Assembly: GCF_003049505.1 (NCBI RefSeq)
Contig: NZ_PYWN01000075.1
Location: 1-51,909 of the forward strand
Direction of reading: 5' to 3'
DNA length: 51,909 bases
Source: Metasolibacillus meyeri
GTDB lineage: Bacteria; Bacillota; Bacilli; Bacillales_A; Planococcaceae
The number at the start of each line of letters is the position of its first letter. Position 1 is the first letter of the stretch. Shown piece by piece: positions 42,001 to 51,030 of the stretch. The translations under genes were made by a program, and so were the position numbers. The notes beneath the pieces are model-generated. The model was not told the origin of the DNA and ran no database searches. It saw nothing but the letters and a program-made list of their open reading frames with translations.

Positions 42001-42029
42001 GTATAAAGCATTGTAAACCTAGAAGTCAA
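42001..42029 (-). promoter_or_regulatory. Promoter of the metY leader
   Basis: On the minus strand TTGACT (42024-42029) is followed by 17 bases and TTATAC (42001-42006), about 30 bases before the start of the SAM aptamer. Confidence 0.7.
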
Positions 42030-42147
42030 CTATTATTTTCAAAATTTTTTAAATTGCTTGAGACAATAGCTTTTAGTCAACATAATTGGTTATTTGATAT
42101 AAGTAGTATAAAATATGAGGAGAATACAGGTATTTAGGAGGATGGAA

Positions 42148-42882
42148 ATGGATACTAGAGAACTTTTACGCAGTCATTCATCTGTGCGCAAATATACGGG
42201 GGAGCAAATCTCACGGGAAACGGTAATAGATTTAATCGAAACAGCACAAATGGCGGCTAGCTCACATTTTGTTCAAGCATATAGCGTCATTTGGGTGACG
42301 GATGAAGATAAAAAGAAAAAGCTTGGCGAATTATCTAGAAATGAATTTCAATTCCAAACAGCTGGTGCTTCATTTTTATTTTGCGTTGATTTCAAACGCC
42401 TACAAGTTGCAGGACAAAAGCATGGCATAGACATCGTTACAGATTCAGCGGAAAACTTACTCGTTGGCATAGTGGATGTATCTTTATTCGCACAAAACTT
42501 CGTCATTGCTGCAGAGGCAAAGGGCTACGGGATTTGCTATATCGGTGGTGCACGCAGCAACCCAACAGAAATTAGTGAGTTATTCAATCTACCTGAAAAT
42601 GTTTTCCCATTATTCGCTCTGACAATTGGAACACCGACAAAACGTAATGAAACAAAACCACGTCTACCTGTTGCAGCTGTATTGCATGAAGATAGCTATG
42701 ACACAGCAAAATATGATACTTTGTTAGATGACTATGATGCCATGATGGAAAGTTATTATACAAGTCGTTCAGCAAATCAAAAAACAGCAACATGGACGAA
42801 GCAAATGGCTGATTACTTAATTGATCAAAAACGCCCATTCATTAAAGATTACCTTGCTAAGCAAGGATTTACATGGAAATAA
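42148..42882 (+). CDS. NADPH-dependent FMN oxidoreductase, NfrA/NfsA-type nitroreductase
   Basis: A 244-residue flavin enzyme. The N-terminal HSSVRKYTGEQIS (about 9-21) is the FMN-phosphate motif, AQMAASSHFVQAYSVIWV (about 33-50) follows, and GYGICYIGGARSNPTEISELFNLPENVFPLF (about 130-160) is the hallmark of the NfsA/NfrA branch. The C-terminal TWTKQMADYLIDQKRPFIKDYLAKQGF matches the terminal helix that reaches over the partner subunit in this branch. The enzyme reduces nitroaromatics, flavins or quinones with NADPH. ATG at 42148 is 6 bases from AGGAGG; the ATG at 42142 is directly adjacent to it. It is divergent from metY and forms its own unit. Confidence 0.88.
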   Translation: MDTRELLRSHSSVRKYTGEQISRETVIDLIETAQMAASSHFVQAYSVIWVTDEDKKKKLGELSRNEFQFQTAGASFLFCVDFKRLQVAGQKHGIDIVTDSAENLLVGIVDVSLFAQNFVIAAEAKGYGICYIGGARSNPTEISELFNLPENVFPLFALTIGTPTKRNETKPRLPVAAVLHEDSYDTAKYDTLLDDYDAMMESYYTSRSANQKTATWTKQMADYLIDQKRPFIKDYLAKQGFTWK

Positions 42883-42987
42883 TAGCGCTTGTGAGATGCC
42901 CATGTCTCTTCACTTCGATTTTACGTAGCACTATGCTCATGTTAAAATATACCTACAATACACGAGAGTATTAAGGGGTGTTCGCTT

Positions 42988-43413
42988 ATGCAGATAAATA
43001 GACATGCCGCCAAATCGTTAGAGCGCCAGCAATTAAAATCAATTCGTCGCTTTTATTACGCTATCGCTGACATCAATTTAGCATTGGCAGATATTCACAA
43101 AAAAATTCAACAAAATATCGATGAAGTGACATACAAACATGCTACGGCCTATATTAATCAATATATATCTTATACAACCGTTTGGAACATGAAATTTGCT
43201 TACAATATAGAGAGCCCTGAAGTCGCAATGCTTCAACTATTCCATTTGCGCTATATTTTTCAACATGAGCCTGTTGTCGCTTTTATACAGGAACGCCAAC
43301 TCGTTCAAGAGCAGCAACAAGCATTTGATAAGCTACAACTATTTACAAACGAGCAACTTTTCCTGCGCTACGAAAAAATGCTTAAATATATTGATGAACA
43401 AAAAGAACTGTAG
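42988..43413 (+). CDS. Hypothetical cytoplasmic protein
   Basis: A 141-residue, mostly helical protein (RHAAKSLERQQLKSIRRFYY, then several amphipathic helices) with many Gln and aromatic residues and no membrane segment or catalytic motif. I do not recognise a family. A good ribosome site (AGGGGTG) lies about 9 bases before the ATG. Its stop codon is inside the stem of its terminator. It is flanked by the oxidoreductase gene 105 bases upstream on the same strand and by convergent lepB. Confidence 0.6.
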   Translation: MQINRHAAKSLERQQLKSIRRFYYAIADINLALADIHKKIQQNIDEVTYKHATAYINQYISYTTVWNMKFAYNIESPEVAMLQLFHLRYIFQHEPVVAFIQERQLVQEQQQAFDKLQLFTNEQLFLRYEKMLKYIDEQKEL

Positions 43414-43441
43414 GGAGCACTTTTCCTACAGTTCTTTTTAA
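43401..43441 (+). terminator. Terminator overlapping the stop codon of the preceding gene
   Basis: AAAAGAACTGTAGG (43401-43414) and CCTACAGTTCTTTT (43425-43438) form a perfect 14-base stem followed by T-rich sequence. The TAG stop (43411-43413) is inside the left arm. Confidence 0.85.
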
Positions 43442-43495
43442 TACATTCATGCGAAATTGCTTTGTATATGTGTAAATCATTACTTTCTACTTAGC

Positions 43496-44053
43496 TCATT
43501 CTTTAATTATACGCGCATTTGGTAACGGCCAAACCACGACTGGTACTGTACCCAATATTTTTTCCTGTGCGACAAAGCCAACTCGTATATCACGGCTATC
43601 CCAGCTTTTACGACGATTATCCCCAAGTACAAAATAATGACCTTCAGGTACAACCTCCTCACCTAGCGCATCCTGCAGAGTAAAGTTCCCTGTTAAATTT
43701 CCACTGTCTACTAAAGCCTCTCTGTTGCTAGTTAAATATGGTTCATCAAATTTCTCCCCATTAATAAACAACTCGTCATCACGATATTCGATGCTGTCTC
43801 CAGGTAAACCAATAATGCGTTTAATAAAGTTTTCATCGTTCGGTGCTTTAAAAACAATCACATCAAAGCGCTTATAGTCTAATAAAGTAGGACCGATAAT
43901 ATTAACAATTACTTTTTCCTCATCTTCAAATGTAGGCATCATCGAAGCACCCTCTACATTAACAGGTGTAAATAAAAAGACGCGAATTCCAACAGCTAGT
44001 ATAACAGCAAATACAATTGTTTTAATCCAGCTTACAACTTCACTTTTCTCCAA
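43496..44053 (-). CDS. lepB: Signal peptidase I
   Basis: A 185-residue type I signal peptidase of the Gram-positive SipS/LepB size class. A single N-terminal membrane anchor (about 9-29) precedes the catalytic serine, Ser37 in VEGASMMPT, and the general-base lysine, Lys78 in NFIKRIIGLPGDSIEY. The GDNRRKSWDSRDIRVGFV block (about 143-160) is the conserved box E. It removes signal peptides from exported preproteins on the outer face of the membrane. The start codon is TTG, 7 bases after GGAGG. It lies downstream of a hairpin that follows the chemoreceptor gene. Confidence 0.93.
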   Translation of the reverse strand: MEKSEVVSWIKTIVFAVILAVGIRVFLFTPVNVEGASMMPTFEDEEKVIVNIIGPTLLDYKRFDVIVFKAPNDENFIKRIIGLPGDSIEYRDDELFINGEKFDEPYLTSNREALVDSGNLTGNFTLQDALGEEVVPEGHYFVLGDNRRKSWDSRDIRVGFVAQEKILGTVPVVVWPLPNARIIKE

Positions 44054-44068
44054 TTCTACACCTCCTTC

Positions 44069-44114
44069 AACTTTCTGCTTATGCTATATAGACGTTCCGT
44101 ATAAGCAGAAAGTT
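44069..44114 (-). terminator. Hairpin between the chemoreceptor gene and lepB
   Basis: AACTTTCTGCTTAT (44069-44082) and ATAAGCAGAAAGTT (44101-44114) form a perfect 14-base stem with an 18-base loop. On the minus strand the 3' arm ends next to the GGAGG ribosome site of lepB and no T-tract follows. It may be a terminator or a leader structure affecting lepB translation. Confidence 0.6.
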
Positions 44115-44131
44115 GCAAGGATTTGCCATCA

Positions 44132-45826
44132 TTATAATTGGAATTTCCCTACTGCATTATTCAAATTCATAGCTAATTGATTGAGCATCTGTGTTGCTGA
44201 AGAAATTTCTTCCATAGAGGCAAGTTGTTCCTCTGATAAAATTGCTACTTGTTGAGATGCCTCTGTTGAAGATTGTGAAATCGCCTGCAACGAATCAAAT
44301 GTCGCGGAAATTTGCTGTGCACTTGCTGCCATTTGTTCAGAAACCGCCGAAACTTCTTGAATTTGATTGGTTACTGTGTGTACAGCCTGAATAATTGTTT
44401 CAAAAGATGTACCTGTATGTGTAATGGATTGTGTGCCAACCGACACTTTATCATTGACCTTGTTCATTTGTTGTACAGTTGTCTGCATGTCCGCTTGGAT
44501 CATATGAATAATATTCGCAATTTGCTTAGCCGAATTACTTGATTGCTCTGCTAACTTCCGTACCTCATCTGCCACAACGGCAAAACCTTTGCCACTTTCC
44601 CCTGCTCTTGCTGCCTCAATCGCAGCATTTAATGCCAACAAGTTAGTTTGGTCAGCAATACCTGTAATCGTTTCTACAATGTTTTCTATTTCTTGTGATT
44701 GTATCGATAATGATTCGATAGACGCCATGGCTTCATCTACAGCTGTATCAACTTCCTGCATTTGAACAATAGCATGCTGCAAGCCTTGTCCCCCATCCTC
44801 TGCTTGTTTAGATACTTCTGTCGATGAGGTCGCTACGTCGGATGCTGCCGATGCAATATGTTGAATCCCTTGCGCTACTTCCATCATAGCCTTTGAACTT
44901 TCTTGTATTTGCTCAAGCTGTGTTTGTGCTCCGCTAGCAATGTCATCTGTCGCCTCCGTTACACGCTCTGTAGCCCCTGTTGATTGACTGACATTCACAC
45001 TTAATTCCTCTGTTGATGCTGATAATTCCATACTGGCCTCATTAACAGTGAATATTGTACGCTTTAAGCTCTCAAACATCGTGTTAAATGCGATAGATAG
45101 CTGAGAAATTTCATCCTTTGCCCCCTCTTTTACAGCAAGTGGTTGAACCATTAAATTACCATCTGCCACTTGTTCAATTTGCTGAATTACAGCAAACAGC
45201 GGCTTAATTTTGGAAATAATGAAAACGCTTGCAATTATACTAAATAAAGATGACACTATAACAGATAAAATTAAAATAATCATACTAAATGTCACTCGAT
45301 TTTGAGCTGTTGTTGATAATTCATCAATCCATTTCGTCATATCTGTATGAAATTGTTGTAAATGACCATTAATGCGGTCTTTTCCTTCAAAATAAGTGGC
45401 ATCATACATCATTTCTACAGCACTTTGTTGGTTTCTTTGCTGCATCAGTTGGAAGCCTTGTTGTTCTATTTGAGCTAAATTCCCTGATTCTAGCTGTACA
45501 TTACGTACAATCGCCAATAAACTTTCTGGTAGTATTTCTTCAAATTGAGCAATGATTTGAGCATATGTTTGTGTGTCATTTACTTCTTTCATATATGCAT
45601 CATAAAATATCTTATCCCCTGTAGTTACATAAGCACGCGCATCTGTTGTTAAATTATCGGATACAACAACAAGCTCTTCTTTTAATTGAAGCACTGTACT
45701 TTTCGTTTGGAATGCTTGCACTTGTTGTTTAGTGCTTTGTACTAAAAAAACTAAACTAGCTGCATTAACAACAAATAAAATTACCGCAATTGCTGAAACC
45801 ATCATTAACATCGATTTAATTTTCAT
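44132..45826 (-). CDS. Methyl-accepting chemotaxis protein with helical sensor domain
   Basis: A 564-residue chemoreceptor. Two membrane helices (about 10-32 and 180-205) enclose an all-helical extracytoplasmic domain of about 150 residues of the four-helix-bundle/CHASE3 kind, rather than the Cache fold of the other receptor in this window. HAMP and the methyl-accepting signalling domain follow, with the conserved tip [20 protein letters not shown]. The ATG at 45826 is 8 bases from GGGGAGC; the ATG at 45832 is too close to it. The ligand is unknown. No chemotaxis genes are adjacent. Confidence 0.9.
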   Translation of the reverse strand: MKIKSMLMMVSAIAVILFVVNAASLVFLVQSTKQQVQAFQTKSTVLQLKEELVVVSDNLTTDARAYVTTGDKIFYDAYMKEVNDTQTYAQIIAQFEEILPESLLAIVRNVQLESGNLAQIEQQGFQLMQQRNQQSAVEMMYDATYFEGKDRINGHLQQFHTDMTKWIDELSTTAQNRVTFSMIILILSVIVSSLFSIIASVFIISKIKPLFAVIQQIEQVADGNLMVQPLAVKEGAKDEISQLSIAFNTMFESLKRTIFTVNEASMELSASTEELSVNVSQSTGATERVTEATDDIASGAQTQLEQIQESSKAMMEVAQGIQHIASAASDVATSSTEVSKQAEDGGQGLQHAIVQMQEVDTAVDEAMASIESLSIQSQEIENIVETITGIADQTNLLALNAAIEAARAGESGKGFAVVADEVRKLAEQSSNSAKQIANIIHMIQADMQTTVQQMNKVNDKVSVGTQSITHTGTSFETIIQAVHTVTNQIQEVSAVSEQMAASAQQISATFDSLQAISQSSTEASQQVAILSEEQLASMEEISSATQMLNQLAMNLNNAVGKFQL

Positions 45827-45891
45827 AAGCATTGCTCCCCATTGGTTTTTTAGCTAGCATTTCTTATTAGGAAAAATACAAATATGCTAGT

Positions 45892-45920
45892 ATACTACAT
45901 ATTTCGACATTTTTCGTCAA
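45892..45920 (-). promoter_or_regulatory. Promoter of the second chemoreceptor gene
   Basis: On the minus strand TTGACG (45915-45920) is followed after 17 bases by TAGTAT (45892-45897). This is a housekeeping-type promoter; no sigma-D (TAAA-N15-GCCGATAT) motif was seen. Confidence 0.6.
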
Positions 45921-45961
45921 AAAACCTTTCAAAATAGCGATATCTAGGCATTTTTTTAGAA

Positions 45962-46009
45962 AAAAGCTATCGAGAAATAGAGGTTATCCCTCATTTCTCG
46001 ATAGCTTTT
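45962..46009 (-). terminator. Terminator of the large membrane protein gene
   Basis: AAAAGCTATCGAGAAAT (45962-45978) and ATTTCTCGATAGCTTTT (45993-46009) form a perfect 17-base stem with short inner pairing. The right arm touches the stop codon of the gene at 46009-47694. Confidence 0.85.
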
Positions 46010-47694
46010 CAATTATTTCCCATATTTACAACTTCAAGCTGCTTAATTGGCTGGAATTGCTCACCTGTTGCATAGTAAGTCATCATCACTTCATCCCCCT
46101 GCTCTAAATAAATAGCAAGTGGTGCTGCTTCTGAACTGACAATGAAATTCCCTCCATTATCTACCATAAACGATACAATCGTAAAATCGCCAACGCGCTC
46201 TTTATATACGCGCACAACCTTCGCTCTCAACTGCACTTCCTTCGCGTTAGAAGAGCCATCTACTGTACTACCACCACGACTAAGCGCTGTTTTATATTGC
46301 TTCAACGCTTCATTCGGTGTAAAAGCAAATGCTGAAATTTCTGGATTCGCCGCAGATACGATAAAGTAATTTTGTAGGAAGCCGTTCGAATCTAACACGG
46401 CTGATAGCCAGCTTGCTTCACCGTAGAAGTTATACAAAATTGGCATTTCGCCTTCCCACTCTTTTTCGATAAACTTTTTCTCGATAATGTCTAATGCACC
46501 TTGCGAATCCATATAAGATTCTTCTAAATTGCCTGTGTAATACGTTGCTTGACCCGTTCTTGCATGTGTTAAAGAATAGCCAAGCATTGAGTCAACACCC
46601 TCTTTTGGGCTTGAGAAATCTGTGAAATAATACATTTCTCCATCTTCCATAAAGACAGGACTTACATTTGCCTCTGTTCCTTCATCCGATGGAAGTTTGA
46701 CATCTTTTTTGCCAAATAAACTATTCCAAAAGCCATGCACATAGTTGCCGTAATAGCTATTTTGTAAGCTAACTGCCTCTGGTGAAATTGCACCATCAAT
46801 AAATTCTGGCACATCTGCTAATGCAATTTTCTCTGATTGTCCTGTTTTCGCATCAACCTTCACAATTCCTCGTACATCAAAGCCATTACGTGCAGAAATA
46901 AAATCACCATATGTGCGAATATAATAAGGTACACCGTCATCATCAATTTCTAGCTGCACATCACCATAAAAAATTAATGTTGGGTATTGTAAGCGTATAT
47001 GGCGCTCTAAATTTTTATTAAAATAAGCGGATGGTACATAGGCCATGTCATGTGCCATGAATTTTGGATTATCACTTGAGTCTGTAGCACTCATTACAAA
47101 GTAACCTGGCGTTGTTTTACCATTAAACCATTTAAATAATCCTGAAAACTCCACTGGTGCAATATAAACATATTCACCATTCACCTTTTGTATTTGCAAG
47201 CGACCTAGCTCATAATAGCTTGTGTTTGGTACTTGCCCAAACGCCTTTTTCATTTTATTTTTCACAAACTTTGGAGGTACACTTGCTGGTGTTTTTGATT
47301 CATCAAATGGCTGAATTTCAACTTGCTCCTCCATTTCAGAAGATTGATATTTTTTTTCTGCATTAAAAATTGGAGCTGCTAGCAAATAAGCAACAGCTAT
47401 AATCGATAGCAATGTTACTACCGATTTTAGCTTCTGCTCAGCGCCCGTTGCAAATAATGCACCTACTAAAGCAACTACAGGCACAACATATAAAAATACC
47501 GTCCAATGTAAATCAATTTTTGAAATATATACCGTTAAAAATGTTAAACTTAAACTACCTAAAAAAACGGAAGTTAAAAGTGTACTATATTGCTTGCTAG
47601 TTAACTCGCCCTTTGCTATTTTTTTTGTTAATGGCACGACTAAAATTGTCATTACAATCGCAGCAATTAGCACCGTTATAAATAATTGTCCCAC
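46009..47694 (-). CDS. Unrecognised membrane-anchored protein
   Basis: A 561-residue protein with four N-terminal membrane helices (about residues 1-20, 38-56, 63-85 and 95-112) and a large soluble domain to the C-terminus. The soluble part begins with an acidic stretch, then is rich in Tyr/Phe-containing beta-type segments (YVYIAPVEFSGLFKWFNG, YYFTDFSSPKEGVDSML, NFYGEASWLSAVLDSNG). It ends with a small beta-barrel-like module resembling an OB fold. I know no named family for it. GTG at 47694 is chosen because AGAGGTGA precedes it; GTG at 47703 is part of that site. Divergent from yhhN. A surface or transport-associated role is only a guess. Confidence 0.6.
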   Translation of the reverse strand: MGQLFITVLIAAIVMTILVVPLTKKIAKGELTSKQYSTLLTSVFLGSLSLTFLTVYISKIDLHWTVFLYVVPVVALVGALFATGAEQKLKSVVTLLSIIAVAYLLAAPIFNAEKKYQSSEMEEQVEIQPFDESKTPASVPPKFVKNKMKKAFGQVPNTSYYELGRLQIQKVNGEYVYIAPVEFSGLFKWFNGKTTPGYFVMSATDSSDNPKFMAHDMAYVPSAYFNKNLERHIRLQYPTLIFYGDVQLEIDDDGVPYYIRTYGDFISARNGFDVRGIVKVDAKTGQSEKIALADVPEFIDGAISPEAVSLQNSYYGNYVHGFWNSLFGKKDVKLPSDEGTEANVSPVFMEDGEMYYFTDFSSPKEGVDSMLGYSLTHARTGQATYYTGNLEESYMDSQGALDIIEKKFIEKEWEGEMPILYNFYGEASWLSAVLDSNGFLQNYFIVSAANPEISAFAFTPNEALKQYKTALSRGGSTVDGSSNAKEVQLRAKVVRVYKERVGDFTIVSFMVDNGGNFIVSSEAAPLAIYLEQGDEVMMTYYATGEQFQPIKQLEVVNMGNN

Positions 47695-47767
47695 TATAAT
47701 CACCTCTTATTTGTTTTACGTATGAGGTGCATGAAAGTTTCATTTAAATTATTGAAGGAGGATTTCG

Positions 47768-48412
47768 ATGGAAAGAAAAATAGTGTTATTTTTATTCGCA
47801 ATTTCCGGACTTTATTACATCTTTTTCTTTGATTCAATTGCGTCTTCACTACAGATGGTGTTCAAATTAATTCCGATGATTTTGCTGATTTTTTTAGCCA
47901 TACGCTCAAATGGAGAAAGGAAATATAAAGCGATTATTATCGGTGGGCTTATTTTTTGTACAATCGGCGATTACACATTACAGTGGTTTATCGTTGGACT
48001 CTTTAGCTTTTTAATTGGACATATTTTTTATATAGTGGCCTTTCAGCAAACAAACGAGGGGCGAATTCCGACCACTTTCAAAATGCTGTTAGTTGCATAT
48101 GGAGGGTTTATGATGGTGTGGCTTATGAGCTCTCTTTTACCTGATGGCAGCTATGTTTTAGCTGTAGCAGTTTGCGCTTATATTACAGCAATTTTATTAA
48201 TGGGCTGGAATTCATTCCGTACAGCGAGCCGCTTTGCCATCATTGGTGCACTTTTATTTATTTCATCAGATTCAATTTTAGCAATCAACCGCTTTATTAC
48301 AGATATTCCATACTCACATATATTGATTATGGCAACTTATTACGGCGCACAATTATTTATCGCACTAAGCATCGTTCAATATTCCGCACTGCGAAATAAA
48401 GTGATACAATAG
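47768..48412 (+). CDS. YhhN/TMEM86 family membrane protein (putative lysoplasmalogenase)
   Basis: A 214-residue protein with about eight membrane helices. The family pattern is visible in FKLIPMILLIFLAI, the GLIFCTIGDYTLQ segment (with Gly-Asp in place of the usual GDxxL motif) and the late ALLFISSDSILAINRFI stretch. Animal TMEM86 members hydrolyse vinyl-ether lysophospholipids; the bacterial role is uncertain. AAGGAGG lies about 6 bases before the ATG. It is followed 33 bases later by pepT on the same strand, so they may be co-transcribed. Confidence 0.85.
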   Translation: MERKIVLFLFAISGLYYIFFFDSIASSLQMVFKLIPMILLIFLAIRSNGERKYKAIIIGGLIFCTIGDYTLQWFIVGLFSFLIGHIFYIVAFQQTNEGRIPTTFKMLLVAYGGFMMVWLMSSLLPDGSYVLAVAVCAYITAILLMGWNSFRTASRFAIIGALLFISSDSILAINRFITDIPYSHILIMATYYGAQLFIALSIVQYSALRNKVIQ

Positions 48413-48445
48413 CGTAGAAGCATGATAACAAGGGGGATTATTTCC

Positions 48446-49675
48446 ATGAAAGAACAATTAATCGAACGTTTAATTCGCTATGCGAAAATCGACACACAAT
48501 CGGATTTCACAAGTACAACAACACCTTCTACAATGAAGCAATTTGATTTATTAAACGTCTTAAAAGATGAACTAGCAGCAATTGGCTTAACTGATATTAC
48601 ATTAGATGAGAATGGCTATTTATTCGCAACATTACCAGCGAACACAGAGAAAGATAATGTACCAACATTAGGCTTCCTTGCACACGTTGACTCAACACCT
48701 GACTTCTCAGGTACGAATGTTAATCCACAGCGCATCGATAATTACGATGGTGGCGACATTCAATTAAATGAGCAGCTGGTAATGTCAACGAGCTACTTCC
48801 CTAACTTGAAAAATTATATTGGTCAAACTTTAATTACAACGGATGGCACAACGCTTCTTGGGGCTGATGATAAAGCAGGAATCGCAGAAATCGTGACAGC
48901 AATGGAATATTTAGTGCAGCACCCTGAAATTAAGCATGGCAAAATTCGCGTTGCCTTCACACCAGATGAGGAAATCGGTCGCGGCCCACATAAATTTGAT
49001 GTAGAAGCATTTGACGCAAAATATGCTTACACATTAGATGGTGGCCCACTTGGTGAGCTTCAATATGAAAGCTTTAATGCAGCTGGTGTTAAAGTAACGA
49101 CACGTGGTACAAGTGTACACCCGGGCTCTGCAAAAGATAAAATGGTCAACGCAACAACAATGGCAATTAAATTTCAAAACGAAATGCCAGTTGACCAAGT
49201 ACCAGAAAAAACAGAAGGCTATGAAGGCTTTATCCACTTAATGAGCTTTAATGGGCGTATCGAGGAAGCAACATTAAGCTATATTATTCGCGACCACGAT
49301 CGTGCAAAATTCGAAGAGAAAAAAGCACACTTTATCGAAGCAGAGAAAAAAATGAAAGCACAGTTTGGCGAAGATGCGATTACAGTAGAAATCGAAGACC
49401 AATATTTCAATATGGGCGAAAAAATCGAGCCTGTGATGGAAATCGTAGATATCGCAAAAGAGGCAATGACAAAACTTGGTATTACACCAGTTGTCGAGCC
49501 TATCCGTGGTGGTACAGACGGTTCACAGCTGTCTTACATGGGCTTGCCAACACCAAATATTTTCGCAGGTGGCGAAAACATGCACGGTAAATTCGAATAC
49601 GTATCAGCAGAAACGATGGAAAAAGCAACAGAAGTTATTTTAGAAATCGTGCAAGCATTTGAAGCACGCGCCTAA
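48446..49675 (+). CDS. pepT: Peptidase T (tripeptidase)
   Basis: A 409-residue metallo-aminopeptidase of the M20 family that removes the N-terminal residue from tripeptides. Zinc ligands and catalytic residues can be placed: [11 protein letters not shown] (His/Asp), [14 protein letters not shown] (bridging Asp), [14 protein letters not shown] (base Glu and zinc Glu), TLDGGPLGE and the terminal [14 protein letters not shown]. The lid domain lies between about residues 205 and 320. ATG at 48446 is preceded by AAGGGGG at 10 bases; the ATG at 48422 would include that site. A hairpin terminator follows the gene. Confidence 0.95.
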   Translation: MKEQLIERLIRYAKIDTQSDFTSTTTPSTMKQFDLLNVLKDELAAIGLTDITLDENGYLFATLPANTEKDNVPTLGFLAHVDSTPDFSGTNVNPQRIDNYDGGDIQLNEQLVMSTSYFPNLKNYIGQTLITTDGTTLLGADDKAGIAEIVTAMEYLVQHPEIKHGKIRVAFTPDEEIGRGPHKFDVEAFDAKYAYTLDGGPLGELQYESFNAAGVKVTTRGTSVHPGSAKDKMVNATTMAIKFQNEMPVDQVPEKTEGYEGFIHLMSFNGRIEEATLSYIIRDHDRAKFEEKKAHFIEAEKKMKAQFGEDAITVEIEDQYFNMGEKIEPVMEIVDIAKEAMTKLGITPVVEPIRGGTDGSQLSYMGLPTPNIFAGGENMHGKFEYVSAETMEKATEVILEIVQAFEARA

Positions 49676-49684
49676 TAATTCAGG

Positions 49685-49714
49685 AAAAACGCTAGCATAA
49701 TGGCTAGCATTTTT
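49685..49714 (+). terminator. Terminator of pepT
   Basis: AAAAACGCTAGC and GCTAGCATTTTT pair around a 6-base loop, followed by CTTCGG; the GCTAGC cores are at 49691-49696 and 49703-49708. Confidence 0.8.
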
Positions 49715-49764
49715 CTTCGGTTATACGTTCAGAATATTCAGTGATAAAGGAGGTGTCTAAATAA

Positions 49765-50718
49765 ATGAAAGAAATTCTAATCGGCATTATTGCGGCTCTG
49801 TTTTTTGCATTTACATTTATTTTAAATCACTCGATGGAATTAGATGGCGGTAGTTGGCTATGGAGCGCCTCCCTACGTTATTTCTTTATGCTACCATTCC
49901 TAATTGCTATTGTTCTTTACCGAAAAAATTATCGACAATTACATAATGAAATGAAGACACATCCTCGGCAATGGTTTGTCTGGAGCTTTGTTGGCTTTGT
50001 ATTATTTTATGCACCATTGACTTTCGCAGCGGCATACGGTCCTGGCTGGCTTGTTTCAGGCACTTGGCAGTTTACAATTGTTGCAGGGGTATTGCTTGCA
50101 CCACTTTTTATCACGGTCATTGCAGGTCAAAAAATTCGCCAAAAAATTCCGATGATATCATTGCTCATTTCATGTGTTATCTTAATTGGTATCTTATTAA
50201 TTCAAATTCCGCACGCCAAATCCGTATCAACAACCGCACTTTTACTTGGCATTTTTCCAGTGCTCATTGCAGCATTTGCTTATCCACTCGGCAACCGAAA
50301 AATGATGGATGTGTGTGGTGGACGCATTGATACATTTCAACGGGTGCTCGGCATGACAATTGCTTCCTTACCTGCATGGATTATTATGGCTATCTATGCT
50401 GCTATGACTGTCGGATTCCCTTCAAGCAGTCAACTATTCCAGTCGTTATTAGTAGGGGTAAGCTCAGGGGTGATCGCAACGACATTATTCTTTATCGCCA
50501 CTGACCGTGTGCGTGATAATCAAGGGAAGCTAGCTGCAGTAGAAGCAACACAATCAACTGAAGTAGCCTTTGTTATTATTGGCGAAATGCTATTATTAGG
50601 CATTCCCCTTCCGACACCTATCGCGCTGGTTGGATTAGCAATTATTATTATCGGGATGCTGCTACATAGTTATCATACAATGCTTGCAGCAAAGCGCAAT
50701 TTGATCGCCGCCAAATGA
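49765..50718 (+). CDS. DMT-superfamily efflux transporter (multidrug resistance efflux type)
   Basis: A 317-residue protein with ten hydrophobic helices in two five-helix halves. Family-typical segments include FALTFILNHSMELDGGSWLWSASLRYF near the N-terminus (as FAFTFILNHSMELDGG), FAAAYGPGWLVSGTWQFTI in the first half and VEATQSTEVAFVIIGEMLLLGIPLP in the second. It matches the EmrE/EamA-like 'multidrug resistance efflux' group (PF13536 type). Substrate unknown. AAAGGAGGTG is 10 bases before the ATG. It ends at the 21-bp repeat array. Confidence 0.83.
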   Translation: MKEILIGIIAALFFAFTFILNHSMELDGGSWLWSASLRYFFMLPFLIAIVLYRKNYRQLHNEMKTHPRQWFVWSFVGFVLFYAPLTFAAAYGPGWLVSGTWQFTIVAGVLLAPLFITVIAGQKIRQKIPMISLLISCVILIGILLIQIPHAKSVSTTALLLGIFPVLIAAFAYPLGNRKMMDVCGGRIDTFQRVLGMTIASLPAWIIMAIYAAMTVGFPSSSQLFQSLLVGVSSGVIATTLFFIATDRVRDNQGKLAAVEATQSTEVAFVIIGEMLLLGIPLPTPIALVGLAIIIIGMLLHSYHTMLAAKRNLIAAK

Positions 50719-50722
50719 TGTT

Positions 50723-50827
50723 TATTGGCGGTTTTCATGTTTTTATTGGCGCCTTTTAACATTCTATTGGCGCTTTTCTTAATTCTATTGGCGAATTTAG
50801 ACGTTTTATTGGCGCTTTTCTTATTCC
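50723..50827. repeat. Tandem repeat with exact 21-bp period
   Basis: Five copies of TATTGGCG begin at 50723, 50744, 50765, 50786 and 50807, each exactly 21 bases apart. Each copy is followed by a T- or A-rich tail (GGTTTTC..., GCCTTTT..., GCTTTTC...). Tails diverge while the eight-base core is invariant. The array starts 5 bases after the transporter stop codon. Confidence 0.92.
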
Positions 50828-50837
50828 ATAAAAAAAT

Positions 50838-50862
50838 GCCGATCCTATGGCTAGGGATCGGC
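50838..50862 (-). terminator. Minus-strand terminator (hairpin 1)
   Basis: GCCGATCC (50838-50845) and GGATCGGC (50855-50862) form an 8-base stem. On the minus strand the stem is followed by ATTTTTTTATGG; on the plus strand by TCAATTTGG without a T-tract. It therefore faces minus-strand transcription although no protein-coding gene lies on that strand nearby. Confidence 0.75.
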
Positions 50863-50908
50863 TCAATTTGGCTCTCAAAAGAGAAGCTTTGAAGAAAATA
50901 TAAAGGGT

Positions 50909-50994
50909 AAAAAATTACGTTCTAAAATGAGGGGGGTAGAACGTATTTTTTGAACTAGCGAACTTCTGGAGAAAAGTAGCTAAAGTTCAAGCTC
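50909..50994 (-). ncRNA. Candidate Fur-regulated small RNA (FsrA/IsrR-like architecture)
   Basis: Predicted minus-strand transcript of about 85 nt from a start near 50994. It opens with a hairpin: TTGAACT and AGC pair with GCT and AGTTCAA, enclosing a smaller stem. It ends in an intrinsic terminator with arms TACGTTCTA (from 50945) and TAGAACGTA (to 50916), then ATTTTTT. The terminator loop is CCCCCCTCATTT, whose C-run can pair with GAGGGG-type ribosome binding sites. A promoter (TTGTAA-17-TACAGT) and a Fur box lie directly upstream. It contains no credible reading frame. FsrA of B. subtilis and IsrR of S. aureus share Fur control and C-rich unpaired segments; homology itself is not shown. 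Confidence 0.5.
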
Positions 50995-51000
50995 ATAAGC

Positions 51001-51029
51001 ACTGTATTGCATATGAGTAATGCTTACAA
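51001..51029 (-). promoter_or_regulatory. Minus-strand promoter for the candidate small RNA
   Basis: TTGTAA (51024-51029) is followed after exactly 17 bases by TACAGT (51001-51006) on the minus strand. The -35 box is one base from the Fur box, so Fur binding would block it. Confidence 0.5.
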
Positions 51030-51030
51030 T

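Noticed and set aside
50723-50827. CRISPR array
   Set aside because: Repeat core is only 8 bases, the period is 21 bases and no cas genes are near.
50956-50994. Thirteen-codon ORF on the minus strand (ATG at 50996) inside the candidate small RNA
   Set aside because: No ribosome site, and the ATG lies at or before the predicted transcription start.
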